Source: an uncultured Alkaliphilus sp. (GTDB lineage Bacteria > Bacillota > Clostridia > Peptostreptococcales > Natronincolaceae). From it: a DNA stretch of 37,102 bases. The DNA is taken from contig CALJEQ010000053.1 in NCBI GenBank assembly GCA_938074565.1, forward strand, positions 1-37,102, given 5' to 3'. The translations under genes were made by a program, and so were the position numbers. This document shows positions 1 to 8,601 of the stretch, piece after piece (within the stretch, counting starts at the first letter, position 1; every line of letters starts with the position of its first letter). The notes beneath the pieces are model-generated. The model had not been told where the DNA came from, made no database searches, and saw nothing but the letters and a program-made list of their open reading frames with translations.

Positions 1-32
1 CGGGATAATGGTGTATCATTAGAGTAGTCCAT
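1..32 (-). CDS. Transposase N-terminus (partial, runs off window)
   Basis: Starts at the ATG complementary to 30-32 and reads MDYSNDTPLS before leaving the window. The same ten residues begin the frame at 37073 in the right copy. The call as transposase rests only on its place just inside the end of a repeated element; no catalytic residues are visible. Confidence 0.45.
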   Translation of the reverse strand, partial: MDYSNDTPLS

Positions 33-139
33 AGTGTGCACCTTCCTGTAATTGGTTATTTTGTGGTGATCTAATTATATTACAGTTTGGTCCACTATGG
101 ATTTTTTTCTATTAGTTCAATTTAATTATACAATGAAGC
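1..139 (-). mobile_element. Insertion sequence, left copy (partial, outward-facing)
   Basis: Positions 3-139 match the reverse complement of 36966-37102 over 137 bases with no difference, so this is the end of a repeated mobile element. Identity stops at 139, which marks the element boundary. Reading leftward, an ATG at 32 (preceded by AGGAAGG) opens a reading frame beginning MDYSNDTPLS that runs off the window; I infer it is the transposase. A long imperfect hairpin covers its ribosome site. The IS family cannot be named from ten residues. Confidence 0.8.
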
Positions 140-167
140 TATAATAATATTTATAGAAAAGCTTATA

Positions 168-275
168 AAAGCAAAAGAAATTGCTGGCTTCAAGTTATAT
201 GGGTAACATGCTGTTTCTACCATATCACCATCAGTACCCGTAAACTTATCTCAGCTTATTAAAAATCAAGGATAG
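168..275 (+). pseudogene. hfq: Decayed hfq 3' remnant
   Basis: One frame reads AKEIAGFKLYG, then a TAA (204-206), then HAVSTISPSVPVNLSQLIKNQ and a stop at 273-275. The second part resembles the Sm2 end of Hfq (Y/F-KHAISTISP..PVNL). The first part resembles the GFKLKG segment of Sm1, as if the middle was deleted. The left IS ends at 139, just upstream. In Bacillus and clostridia hfq lies near spoVK, which follows here. About 65 nt of the central Sm fold and the 5' end are missing, so it cannot make Hfq. Match is by memory of the family, not by alignment. Confidence 0.5.
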
Positions 276-280
276 TCTAT

Positions 281-316
281 AAAACCGTCTTAACGCAAGA
301 CGGTTTTATTACTTTT
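281..316 (+). terminator. Rho-independent terminator after hfq remnant
   Basis: AAAACCGTCT (281-290) pairs perfectly with AGACGGTTTT (298-307) across a 7-nt loop, followed by ATTACTTTTTT. It sits 6 bases after the remnant stop codon, as expected for the native hfq terminator. Confidence 0.85.
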
Positions 317-365
317 TTGAGTTTCTATGAATATGATAGAATAGCGACTTTTTGAGGTGATGAAA

Positions 366-1319
366 ATGAAAAAGAACATAGATAATATTAATGAAAAGTA
401 TACTTCCTTTGAAGGTGGTCAAATAACCACCAATGAATTTTTAGATATTTTAATTATGCAATCCAAGGAGAATACCCAATCCTTAAAAGAGTTAAAACCT
501 ACAGAAGAAACAACAGAAGATGTATTAAATAGCTTTGAGGAACTAATTGGCCTAATTAATGTTAAAAACTTAGTGGAAGAAATATTAGCCTATACAGATA
601 TTCAAAAGAAAAGAAGGGCAGAAGGTTTAAATGCAGACTCATTAGTGTTACATATGATTTTTAAAGGAAACCCAGGTACTGGTAAAACCACCGTCGCTCG
701 TTTAATTGGAAAAATATTCAAAGCTAAAGGGGTCTTGGAAAGTGGACATTTAATCGAAGTGGAGCGGGCTGACTTAGTGGGGGAATATATCGGACATACA
801 GCAAATAAAGTAAGGGAACAAGTTAAACATGCACTAGGGGGTATTCTCTTTATTGATGAAGCCTATTCTCTAGCCCGTGGTGGGGAGAAGGATTTTGGGA
901 AAGAAGCTATAGATGCATTGGTGAAGTCGATGGAGGATCATAAAAACAACCTAATTTTAATTTTAGCAGGATATAAAGAAGAGATGGAACAGTTCCTTAA
1001 AGTTAATCCTGGTTTAAAATCTAGGTTTCCTATTCATATTGAGTTTGATGATTACTCTATTGACGAGTTAATAGAAATTGCAGAATCCATGATAACTGAT
1101 AGGGAGTATACCCTATCTAAATCTGCAAAGTCTAAACTATATAGCCTTTTGTCTCAAAAACGTATTAGAGATGGTATACATTCAGGTAATGCCCGTTTAG
1201 TAAGAAACCTAATTGAAGGGGCTATACGAAAACATGCTGTTAGATTGAAAGATAAACAAGAGTGTACTAGAGATGACCTAATGACTTTAATGAGGCAAGA
1301 CTTTACAAGTGAAGAATAA
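366..1319 (+). CDS. spoVK: SpoVK-type AAA ATPase (stage V sporulation)
   Basis: A 317-aa AAA+ ATPase of the SpoVK/CbbX family. Walker A is GNPGTGKTT (about residues 101-109) and Walker B is ILFIDEAYSLARGG; a C-terminal lid with the NARLVRNLIE sensor-2 region follows. In Bacillus subtilis SpoVK is needed for spore maturation; its substrate is not known. Length fits the family (about 320 aa). The ATG at 366 is preferred over GTG 357 and ATG 360 because GAGGTGAT lies directly before it and overlaps the earlier candidates. The order hfq, spoVK, GTPase, ynbB recalls the B. subtilis spoVK-hflX-ynbB locus, although hflX itself is absent here. Confidence 0.9.
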   Translation: MKKNIDNINEKYTSFEGGQITTNEFLDILIMQSKENTQSLKELKPTEETTEDVLNSFEELIGLINVKNLVEEILAYTDIQKKRRAEGLNADSLVLHMIFKGNPGTGKTTVARLIGKIFKAKGVLESGHLIEVERADLVGEYIGHTANKVREQVKHALGGILFIDEAYSLARGGEKDFGKEAIDALVKSMEDHKNNLILILAGYKEEMEQFLKVNPGLKSRFPIHIEFDDYSIDELIEIAESMITDREYTLSKSAKSKLYSLLSQKRIRDGIHSGNARLVRNLIEGAIRKHAVRLKDKQECTRDDLMTLMRQDFTSEE

Positions 1320-1402
1320 AGATAGTGAAGATTAATAAAAGTATATTTCAAAAACAAAAGTCCAGTGACGAAGGGCAAGATTTATGATGGAGGTATTCTT
1401 TT

Positions 1403-1443
1403 CCCACCTTAAGCATATGTTTAAATTAAGGTGGGTTTAATAT
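1403..1443 (+). terminator. Terminator after spoVK
   Basis: CCCACCTTAA (1403-1412) and TTAAGGTGGG (1426-1435) form a perfect 10-bp stem followed by TTTAATATTT. It ends the spoVK transcript and argues against starting the next gene at GTG 1431, which lies inside the stem. Confidence 0.8.
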
Positions 1444-1469
1444 TTCCAACAATGGATGGTGAGGGTTTT

Positions 1470-2075
1470 ATGGAATGTTGTATACTTATGGGTAAACCCA
1501 ATGTGGGAAAGACATCTTTTTTCTTAAGTTTTGCCTCCTACTTAGGTGTTTCAAAGTGCCAATTATGCTTTAGAGGGCTAGATGGGGAGCTACAGCGACA
1601 GTCTTATGGAATGGATATTGCTAAAAAATATTTTATCAGTAACAGCCCCTTTAAAACAAAAGATATTTGTGAAATTCAACTGTCTATCCCCATTTATAAA
1701 GGAACACAAGAATTAAAGTTATTGGATACAGGGGGGTTAACAGATGGCATTCACAATGATCCACAGGTGAGAAAATCAATGGCTTTAACCATAAAAAACA
1801 TTGACAATGCTAAAGTATTGCTACATATGATTGATGCTTCTAATGTATCTACAAATCAAATTAATTCATTAAGTCTCATTGATGACCAATTAAATAAATA
1901 CGGAAAACTTAAAGGGAAATATTGTATATTAGCCAATAAAATGGACTTAAACAATAGTCAAGAAGGGTTAAAACATCTTATGAAAAAGTTTCCCGACACA
2001 TATATTATTCCTGTTTCTGCATTAAAAAAAATGGGATTTAAAGAGGTGAAAATGTTTGTGGGTAGAAATATTTAA
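1470..2075 (+). CDS. Small Era/Der-like GTPase
   Basis: A 201-aa TRAFAC-class GTPase. G1 is GKPNVGKTS, G3 is DTGG, G4 is NKMD and G5 is SALKK, in the usual order; the protein stops right after G5, so it is a bare G domain. Start chosen at ATG 1470 because GGTGAGG lies just upstream; the longer frame from 1431 would begin in a terminator. Its last 20 bases overlap the next gene, which implies translational coupling with that membrane protein. It occupies the slot that hflX holds in B. subtilis but lacks the HflX N-terminal domain. Cellular role unknown. Confidence 0.8.
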   Translation: MECCILMGKPNVGKTSFFLSFASYLGVSKCQLCFRGLDGELQRQSYGMDIAKKYFISNSPFKTKDICEIQLSIPIYKGTQELKLLDTGGLTDGIHNDPQVRKSMALTIKNIDNAKVLLHMIDASNVSTNQINSLSLIDDQLNKYGKLKGKYCILANKMDLNNSQEGLKHLMKKFPDTYIIPVSALKKMGFKEVKMFVGRNI

Positions 2076-2622
2076 ACGCTATATTGCATTATTTTTACTG
2101 GGGTTTGTTATTAAACTACTGGATGATGAGGTGGATCAAGATGAAAACTTAAGGAAATTACCCCGCAGTCAGATGTTAAGGGAGGTTCAATTCTTTAAAT
2201 TGCCCTATTGTTTGTTATTTCTTTCTATCGCCATGATGTTGGACACCCCCTATAGTTTTGCATTATTTTCCTCTGCTTACATAACTGGCATGTTCCATGT
2301 ATCAACCCAAAGGTTACCATTTAAATTAAAGTCATATCAAGAAATTGTTATTGTATTTTTGATTAATATTTTATTGGTACCCATAGGTGTTTTTTTCAAC
2401 TGTCTCTTTTTAATCGTAATTATTCAGTTTTTAGATGATTTAATGGATATGAATTATGACTTTACTTATGGTTACTTCAATTATGCCAATCGATTTGGTA
2501 AAGGAGAGGTCATTTTAGTCATTTTAATTTTCTTAGTGGCATCAATAATGCTATCTTGGGTAAACACTTTAATTATTTTACCTACTGGGATTTTCATAAA
2601 CTACTTGTATTCATGGTTATAG
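2056..2622 (+). CDS. Small membrane protein with UbiA-like Asp motifs
   Basis: A 188-aa protein with about five or six hydrophobic segments. Two acidic motifs are clear: LLDDEVDQDEN (about residues 21-31) and FLDDLMDMNYD (about 125-135). These resemble the two DxxxD magnesium/diphosphate motifs of UbiA prenyltransferases, but the protein is far shorter than the usual 280-300 aa, so the assignment is tentative. TTG 2056 is the start, with AAGAGG upstream, inside the end of the GTPase gene. The tight overlap suggests the two products work together. Confidence 0.6.
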   Translation: MWVEIFKRYIALFLLGFVIKLLDDEVDQDENLRKLPRSQMLREVQFFKLPYCLLFLSIAMMLDTPYSFALFSSAYITGMFHVSTQRLPFKLKSYQEIVIVFLINILLVPIGVFFNCLFLIVIIQFLDDLMDMNYDFTYGYFNYANRFGKGEVILVILIFLVASIMLSWVNTLIILPTGIFINYLYSWL

Positions 2623-2632
2623 GAGGGGTATA

Positions 2633-2833
2633 ATGCTATATGGATACATAATTATACTAAGTCTACTGTTGATATTAATAAGTTATAGTTACGGAAGAAA
2701 AATAGGAAATAAAGAGGGTTATTATAAGGGAATAAGTGAAATTCCTTTATCTTTAAAGTTAAGTTATTTGCAAACCAATGAGTGTCCTATTTGTAACAAA
2801 CAGCAGCAGTCAAACAAAGGAGGAAAAGGTTAA
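2633..2833 (+). CDS. Tiny membrane protein with CPxC tail
   Basis: A 66-aa protein: one N-terminal transmembrane helix (about residues 3-20), a basic stretch, then ECPICNKQQQ near the C-terminus. The single CPxC pair could bind metal or a disulfide partner. AGGAGGGG lies before the ATG, and its stop abuts the ATG of the next gene, so it belongs to the GTPase to YnbB operon. No function can be assigned. Confidence 0.6.
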   Translation: MLYGYIIILSLLLILISYSYGRKIGNKEGYYKGISEIPLSLKLSYLQTNECPICNKQQQSNKGGKG

Positions 2834-4108
2834 ATGCCTTGTAATCATAACATTTTAACAGAATTATTCGGAATTTCCCCTAAGTTAGTGGAAAGAATGG
2901 AAGTAATTGAAAAAGATTTAGTGGAAGTTTTTACAGAACATGAGGAAATTAAAAGTTTTAACCAATATAAAGTTCTAAAGGCTATGCAAGAATGTCGTTT
3001 AAGTGACCAACATTTTCAGTGGACCACTGGCTACGGCTATAATGATCTAGGAAGGGAAAAACTAGAGGAGGTCTATGCTAATATTTTTAAAGCAGAGGAT
3101 GCCATAGTTCGACCCATTATTGTAAATGGTACCCATGCCTTAACCCTTTCTCTTTCGGGGGTATTAAACCCTGGGGATGAAATGGTTTCAGTGACGGGAA
3201 AGACCTATGATACTTTAGATGAATTAATTGGTATTAGAGGGGATTATAAAGGAAGTTTTAAGTATCATGGTATTAGTTATAAACAAGTGGACTTTACCCA
3301 AGAGGGTGAAATAGATTTTGATACCATTAAGAAAACAGTAGGGGAGAAAACAACTTTAGTTTACATTCAGCGTTCTACTGGATATAGTTTTAGAAGGGCA
3401 GTAGATATTGACACCATAGAAAAAATTATTAAACATGTTAAAGGAATTAACCCTAATATTATTTGTATGATTGATAATTGTTACGGGGAGTTCTTAGAAA
3501 AACAAGAACCAACAGAGGTGGGGGCAGACCTACTGGCTGGCTCCCTTATAAAAAACCCAGGAGGGGGATTAGCCCTATCTGGAGGATACATTGTAGGAAG
3601 GGGAGATTTGATTGAAGCCATCTCCTATCGAATGACTTCTCCAGGAATAGGTAAGGAATGTGGACTTACCTTCGGTCAATCAAGAACCATGTTTCAAGGC
3701 TTATTCTTAGCCCCCCATGTGGTATGTGAAGCTATGAAGGGGGCAGTTTTCTGTGGAAGGTTATTTGAAGATGCGGGTTATCGGGTAAGACCCAACGCCA
3801 CAGATAAAAGAAGTGACATTATACAATCGGTGGAACTGGGGGCAGAGGAAAAAGTGCTGGCTTTTTGTCGAGGGGTACAGGCAGCAGCTCCAGTAGATTC
3901 CTATGTAACCCCTGAAGCGTGGGACATGCCTGGTTATGACCACCCTGTAGTAATGGCGGCAGGTGCCTTTGTTCAAGGTTCTTCCATTGAACTAAGTGCC
4001 GATGCCCCCATAAGACCACCTTATATTGTTTATTTTCAAGGTGGACTTACCTATGAACATTCAAAATTAGGGGCTTTAAGGGCTTTGCAGAATATTATGG
4101 AATTATAA
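2834..4108 (+). CDS. ynbB: Methionine gamma-lyase family protein (YnbB, 'aluminium resistance')
   Basis: A 424-aa PLP enzyme of the Cys/Met-metabolism fold class. The probable PLP lysine is K240 in SLIKNPGGG, and D214 in MIDNCYGEF should pair with the pyridine nitrogen. The glycine-rich tail (QGSSIELSADAPIRPPY) is typical of this family. It is annotated in many Firmicutes as methionine gamma-lyase or aluminium resistance protein; the true substrate is not settled. Start ATG 2834 has AAAGGAGG upstream. Spacing to the small upstream gene is zero bases. Confidence 0.85.
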   Translation: MPCNHNILTELFGISPKLVERMEVIEKDLVEVFTEHEEIKSFNQYKVLKAMQECRLSDQHFQWTTGYGYNDLGREKLEEVYANIFKAEDAIVRPIIVNGTHALTLSLSGVLNPGDEMVSVTGKTYDTLDELIGIRGDYKGSFKYHGISYKQVDFTQEGEIDFDTIKKTVGEKTTLVYIQRSTGYSFRRAVDIDTIEKIIKHVKGINPNIICMIDNCYGEFLEKQEPTEVGADLLAGSLIKNPGGGLALSGGYIVGRGDLIEAISYRMTSPGIGKECGLTFGQSRTMFQGLFLAPHVVCEAMKGAVFCGRLFEDAGYRVRPNATDKRSDIIQSVELGAEEKVLAFCRGVQAAAPVDSYVTPEAWDMPGYDHPVVMAAGAFVQGSSIELSADAPIRPPYIVYFQGGLTYEHSKLGALRALQNIMEL

Positions 4109-4173
4109 GTTCATTAAAAATATATTCAAAGTTAAGTAATATAATATTGAATATATTTAAAAAAATCCACAAA

Positions 4174-4222
4174 AAAACCAGCCTTCCTTTATACGTATGT
4201 TTTTAGGGAGTGCTGGTTTTTA
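4174..4222. terminator. Bidirectional terminator between convergent genes
   Basis: AAAACCAGC (4174-4182) pairs with GCTGGTTTT (4212-4220); CTTCCT and AGGGAG extend the stem inside. It has A-tracts on the left and T-tracts on the right, so it can stop transcription from both ynbB (+) and the ABC permease (-). Confidence 0.8.
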
Positions 4223-4232
4223 ATTTTATTTA

Positions 4233-6260
4233 TTACTCTTTATAAAATTCTTTAACAAACTGTGGAACATATTTCTCTTCAAAAACCCCCATAAACATTT
4301 GTTGTTTTTTATCATTATAAAAACCTATAATGTATTTTGGGAATTTTGTATAAGTCCAATAGGGTGAGTAGTTTTTCAAGGTTAGTTCAATTTCACTTTT
4401 ATCATAGCTTTCAAGTCTTTTGATTTTTCCTATTGGTTCATTACGTTCAAACTTATTTATTTCCTCTTGACTTTCTACCTTTTCCACAACTATATAATGT
4501 ATATCATTGGATTGAATCCTTGCATTCTCCAAATAACCCTTCTTTTCAAGCCAAGACTCAAATAATACGAAGGATTTATGCCAAGAAAGGTTTATTTCAC
4601 TTGGTTTATTACCATACATGTCTTCAAAAGAATCCTTCTCTAATAAAACACTAATATACCCCCAAGCTGCCCTTGTATCATTTAATTCTTCATAACTTGC
4701 CTTCATAAATTCCTGTCTTAATATTTCCATTGCTTCTTTTATTTCTTCAGGTTTTGCTATTGTAACGGTTTTTCTATAATTACCCTCGTTTGGATTAATA
4801 GTTATTCTTTTAGCTAATGAGGGATCAATTTTAAGTATGTCATATCTCATTAATTTACTCTCCATAGATTCATGTAGAGGTTTTACCAAATCTTGATACA
4901 AACTTAAGTCAATAACATAGTTTCTTGCTATGATTTTCCCGTTTTTCAGATGATAAGCCACTGATATATTTCTTTCATTATAGCCATAGCTTTTTTGTTT
5001 GAATTTTTGTTTATTACCTTCTTTTAACACCATTTTATGAATTTCCTGCACAAGTTTTATATTCTCATTGGATACATAAATATTATTGTTTTTAAGTTCT
5101 GAGTTAGAACGATAGAACCCATTTTCAAAGTAGACACCTTTAATTTCATCAATTTGTGGTATTCTGCCCTGATAACCAGTTATATCAAAGCTAATTCCCA
5201 AAAATAAAATACCTATTGTTACTAAATAAGCTAAATAATATTTGAAAGTTTCTTTATTAAATATTCTAACAGACTTTTGTAGAATACCCTCTGCAATACA
5301 AAATCCTAAAAATGAAAATATAACATATCCAAAAAGAACCCAATATAACCCACCACGGGTGGCATAAATATAAAGTCCACCTAACAACATAAAACAGAAG
5401 GTAACGCCATATTTAAATAGATGATGTAACGTAGTGAAAACTATTACATGCATACTTTTTTCTAATTTTCTTTTCTTATATAAAAAGTTCCCCAGTATAT
5501 ACATAATAGCTGTAAGAATTATATAACCCACCACAGTTTTCCATGTGAGGGGAAAATGGGGTAGTTCAAAGACCTTTACTATGGGAGAAAGCTTTAGTAT
5601 AGATTCAGACATATAATAATCTGAACTAAATCCGTAGAGAATACCATCTAAATTAAGTGAAACTAATACCATCAATCCTGTTGGTAGGAACATTACTATA
5701 TATGTTAATATTCCTTGAACAATAGAAAGACCTGTTACAATACCAACAAATACTGAGCTCATAAACAGTAAAATATTTATTAATATAGTTGTTCCAGCCC
5801 ATCTTATAATATCCATTGTTGTATAGTAGGCTTCTAAATTATACATAATTTTAATAAAAAAACTAATGATGGCAACAATTACAACAGGTAAAGTTAAAAA
5901 TAATATCCCCATTGTTACATGATTGAAAAAAAGTTTATCTCTTTTAATAGGTAAACTGTGAATCATATCCGATGAATTTTTATTTTGAAGGTAGTGGAAC
6001 AGTAAAACGCCAAATAAAACAGGCACAGTAACTAATATAACTGTTTGGAAAAAAGCATCTCCAAAATTAAATATCCGTGCGATGGATATATATCTATGAT
6101 CTTCAGTGGGAAGGTTCATTAAAATATTAAGTGGTACAATAAAAAGAAGTGCTATAAAATATAAAGCCCCCATCCAGTAGTAGCGCTTTATGGTATTATT
6201 AATAATTGCCTTACTCAATAATGATGTTTTCGATTGCATACCCAATATCCCCCATTTCAT
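4233..6260 (-). CDS. ABC-2 type permease (large)
   Basis: A protein of up to 675 aa with a six-helix N-terminal half (roughly the first 290 residues), further helices near 300-370 and a long hydrophilic C-terminal domain rich in K/E. It follows the ATPase gene and overlaps it, so together they form an exporter resembling the YtrABC or bacitracin-type systems controlled by GntR regulators. Two starts are possible: ATG at 6260 (AGAGGAG ten bases upstream) or ATG at 6239 (GGGGGAT upstream, giving 668 aa); both lie within the end of the ATPase gene. The substrate is unknown. Confidence 0.8.
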   Translation of the reverse strand: MKWGILGMQSKTSLLSKAIINNTIKRYYWMGALYFIALLFIVPLNILMNLPTEDHRYISIARIFNFGDAFFQTVILVTVPVLFGVLLFHYLQNKNSSDMIHSLPIKRDKLFFNHVTMGILFLTLPVVIVAIISFFIKIMYNLEAYYTTMDIIRWAGTTILINILLFMSSVFVGIVTGLSIVQGILTYIVMFLPTGLMVLVSLNLDGILYGFSSDYYMSESILKLSPIVKVFELPHFPLTWKTVVGYIILTAIMYILGNFLYKKRKLEKSMHVIVFTTLHHLFKYGVTFCFMLLGGLYIYATRGGLYWVLFGYVIFSFLGFCIAEGILQKSVRIFNKETFKYYLAYLVTIGILFLGISFDITGYQGRIPQIDEIKGVYFENGFYRSNSELKNNNIYVSNENIKLVQEIHKMVLKEGNKQKFKQKSYGYNERNISVAYHLKNGKIIARNYVIDLSLYQDLVKPLHESMESKLMRYDILKIDPSLAKRITINPNEGNYRKTVTIAKPEEIKEAMEILRQEFMKASYEELNDTRAAWGYISVLLEKDSFEDMYGNKPSEINLSWHKSFVLFESWLEKKGYLENARIQSNDIHYIVVEKVESQEEINKFERNEPIGKIKRLESYDKSEIELTLKNYSPYWTYTKFPKYIIGFYNDKKQQMFMGVFEEKYVPQFVKEFYKE

Positions 6261-7113
6261 ATATAAAAATCTCCTCTAAAGTTAAGGGTAATATATCCAA
6301 AATAACAGGTTGAAGTTTTTTAAAGCAGGATAGAATTTTTTCTTTGTTTCCTCTAGCTATAAAAAGTAATACGCTACCCCGTTCCTCTTGATATAAGATA
6401 TTCAGTTCTTTTAAAGCGTCTCTTGAAGAAGGCTCTTTAAACACCACTTGAATTTTATGAATATCTTGTTTTAAATCGTCTAATTCTTTTTCAAGAACCA
6501 ATTCTCCCTTATGTAAAATACCTATATGGTCACATAAGTCCTCTAATTCCCTTAAATTATGGGAAGAAATAATAATTGTCATTTCCCTTTCGGCAACCTC
6601 TTGAATGAGAAGGTTTTTAACTTTTTGACGCATAACAGAGTCTAACCCATCTAATGGTTCATCTAAAATCATAACGTCTGGCGTTATAGATAGAGAAAGC
6701 CAAAAGGCCACTTGTCTTTGCATTCCTTTAGATAGCTTATGAATCTTTTTATTAAAATCTAATTTAAATACTGATTGTAAGCTTCTATACCTATCTTCAT
6801 TCCAATTAGAATAAACTTCCCTGTAGAACTTAGCCATATCTTCTATGGTATAGGAAGAGAAGTAGAATAGATGATCAGGTATGAAAATAACTCTTTGTTT
6901 CAAAGCTTCATTTTCAAATATTCTATCCCCATCGATAGTGACTTGACCTTTATCATCTTTATAAATACCTGCTAAAGTTTTTAATAAAGTGGTTTTACCT
7001 GCTCCATTAGAACCTAGCAGTCCATAGATAGAACCTTTATTAACATGTAAATTTACCCCTTTGAGGGCTTCTAAATCATCAAATTCCTTTATTAAATTAA
7101 CAACTTCAATCAT
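6211..7113 (-). CDS. ABC transporter ATP-binding protein
   Basis: A 300-aa ABC ATPase. Walker A is GSNGAGKTT (about residues 34-42), the signature is LSKGMQRQ, Walker B is VMILDEPLDGLD and the switch histidine is in SSHN. The last ~90 residues form a BcrA/YtrB-like regulatory tail. Its ATG overlaps the stop of the GntR gene as ATGA and its 3' end overlaps the permease, so the three are one operon with coupled translation. Confidence 0.9.
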   Translation of the reverse strand: MIEVVNLIKEFDDLEALKGVNLHVNKGSIYGLLGSNGAGKTTLLKTLAGIYKDDKGQVTIDGDRIFENEALKQRVIFIPDHLFYFSSYTIEDMAKFYREVYSNWNEDRYRSLQSVFKLDFNKKIHKLSKGMQRQVAFWLSLSITPDVMILDEPLDGLDSVMRQKVKNLLIQEVAEREMTIIISSHNLRELEDLCDHIGILHKGELVLEKELDDLKQDIHKIQVVFKEPSSRDALKELNILYQEERGSVLLFIARGNKEKILSCFKKLQPVILDILPLTLEEIFIYEMGDIGYAIENIIIE

Positions 7114-7496
7114 TTTAAATTCCCTCCTCCAAGCATATTCTCTACGCTTGAAATTATTTGCAATATATCTTCTTTTTTCATTCCTAAATACATTGCTTCT
7201 GATACAATCTTAAGTAATTCTTCCTTTAATTTTTCTAACTTTTCCTGTTGCATACTTTCTAGTATGGGTGCTACAAAATTACCCTTTCCTTTCACAGTAT
7301 AAATATAACCCTGTCTTTCCAACTCTCGATAGGCTTTCTGAATGGTATTGGGATTAATTGTTATTTGTTGCGCCAATGTTCTTACTGAAGGTAGTTGTTC
7401 ATTGGGTTTTAACACTTCACCAATAATAAGTTCTTTCATCTTCTCTATTAACTGTTCATAAATAGGAAGACGACTTCTTAAATCCAACTCAAACAT
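7110..7496 (-). CDS. GntR-family repressor (YtrA type)
   Basis: A 128-aa regulator with an N-terminal winged helix (RSRLPIYEQLIEKMKELI to YTVKGKGNFVA) and only a short helical C-terminus, the YtrA architecture. It is the first gene of the ABC operon and should repress its own promoter. RBS AAGGAGG lies upstream of the ATG at 7496. Palindromic sites overlap the -10 box upstream. The inducer is probably an envelope-active compound, by analogy only. Confidence 0.88.
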   Translation of the reverse strand: MFELDLRSRLPIYEQLIEKMKELIIGEVLKPNEQLPSVRTLAQQITINPNTIQKAYRELERQGYIYTVKGKGNFVAPILESMQQEKLEKLKEELLKIVSEAMYLGMKKEDILQIISSVENMLGGGNLK

Positions 7497-7526
7497 AGAT
7501 AACCTCCTTTCTGTATTAAGAGAATT

Positions 7527-7584
7527 AACTGTATTACTACATATAGTACAGTTATAGTATAACTGTTGTGGGTAAGATTGTAAA
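7527..7584 (-). promoter_or_regulatory. SigA-type promoter with GntR/YtrA-like operators
   Basis: On the minus strand, TTTACA (7579-7584) and TATACT (7556-7561) are separated by 17 bp. AGTTATAGTATAACT (7550-7564) is an odd-centred palindrome over the -10. AACTGTA (7527-7533) and TACAGTT (7547-7553) form a second inverted repeat just downstream. Both are good candidate sites for the GntR protein encoded next. Confidence 0.7.
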
Positions 7585-7703
7585 TACTAAAAATGGAAAA
7601 TTCATATTTTTATAGGGAACTGAAATTATAGAAATAGTATATATACTTCAAAAGATATATATTATTGAGTAGATAAATCAGTAGGGTAGGGGGAGGGCAA
7701 AAA

Positions 7704-7755
7704 AATAAAAAAACAGAGGTACCTGTACTTTCTAGGTTCTCTCTGTTTTTAAAAA
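7704..7755 (-). terminator. Terminator of second ABC operon
   Basis: AAAACAGAG to 7718 pairs with CTCTGTTTT from 7741; ACCT/AGGT inside lengthen the stem. The minus-strand product ends in a T-rich tract, as expected for a terminator just past the permease that ends at 7765. Confidence 0.75.
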
Positions 7756-7764
7756 TTTACTAAC

Positions 7765-8562
7765 TTAAGTATTTAAATCCCGTTTGTTATAAAACAGGTA
7801 GGTTACAATTGATAAAGTAACGATTATTCCAATTGATAATACTAAAAAAACAGGGTCAAGATGTCCATCTTGTAACAAGTTTTTTGCATCATAGTATTTA
7901 AAAGGAGTAAAATATTTTAATATTTCTAGTTTTTCGCTTAAATCAACTATAACAGAAAACATAAAAGTTATTAAAAGTATTCCTGTAGATAGGGAAGTAA
8001 CAATTTTTACATTATTACTAACAGCAGCGACGGCGGTGCCAATAAATAAGAATATCAACTGTAAAATAAACATGCCTGCCATCAAAAGCAAAATTTCAGC
8101 AGTAACAGATGCTCCATTTCCATATTGGTTAACGAATAAGATGGAAGAAACCAAAGTAACTATATTAAATATCACAATGTTTATAATAGAAGCCATTAGC
8201 TTCGAAGTAATGACAGCATTTCTAGAAATCGGCTTTGCTAATAAAAATTCGGTGGTTTTGTCCCGTTCTTCTTTTGAAATAATATTTGCCCCCAACATAA
8301 CAGCATGAATTGTTGCCATAAGTAATAAATAGAAGAATATCACACCGTAATAACCTATTACTGTAGATAAATCAAGGGAACCTAACCCCCATATAGCCTG
8401 TAATGATTTAGGCAAACTGTCCATAAATTCATTCATCGAGCCACCAGAAAGTGACATACCAACATATTTAGCCATACTACTACCTACCATCATAATTACA
8501 CCTATACACCAAATAATAAGGGATTTCCTATGGGCTTTCATTTCTATAATAAACACATTCAT
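7765..8562 (-). CDS. ABC-2 permease, copy 2
   Basis: A 265-aa permease with about six transmembrane helices and the cytoplasmic motif ISKEERDKTTEFLLAKPISR, typical of ABC-2 (BcrB-like) permeases. It is clearly paralogous to the gene upstream: same length, same motif, same layout. AAAGGAGG lies before the ATG. Together with the upstream ATPase and permease it should form a heterodimeric exporter. The substrate is unknown. Confidence 0.85.
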   Translation of the reverse strand: MNVFIIEMKAHRKSLIIWCIGVIMMVGSSMAKYVGMSLSGGSMNEFMDSLPKSLQAIWGLGSLDLSTVIGYYGVIFFYLLLMATIHAVMLGANIISKEERDKTTEFLLAKPISRNAVITSKLMASIINIVIFNIVTLVSSILFVNQYGNGASVTAEILLLMAGMFILQLIFLFIGTAVAAVSNNVKIVTSLSTGILLITFMFSVIVDLSEKLEILKYFTPFKYYDAKNLLQDGHLDPVFLVLSIGIIVTLSIVTYLFYNKRDLNT

Positions 8563-8601
8563 TATAAAACCTCCTTTAAGGAATTTCTTAAAGACTTGAG
8601 A

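Noticed and set aside
1324..1412. Open frame ending PVTKGKIYDGGILFPP between spoVK and the GTPase
   Set aside because: No start codon with a ribosome site and no recognisable family; too short to call a gene remnant.
4433..4654. Several long frames opposite real genes (also near 3761, 8036, 19385, 24881, 30546)
   Set aside because: They lie antisense within well-supported genes, lack ribosome sites and give no family-like protein.
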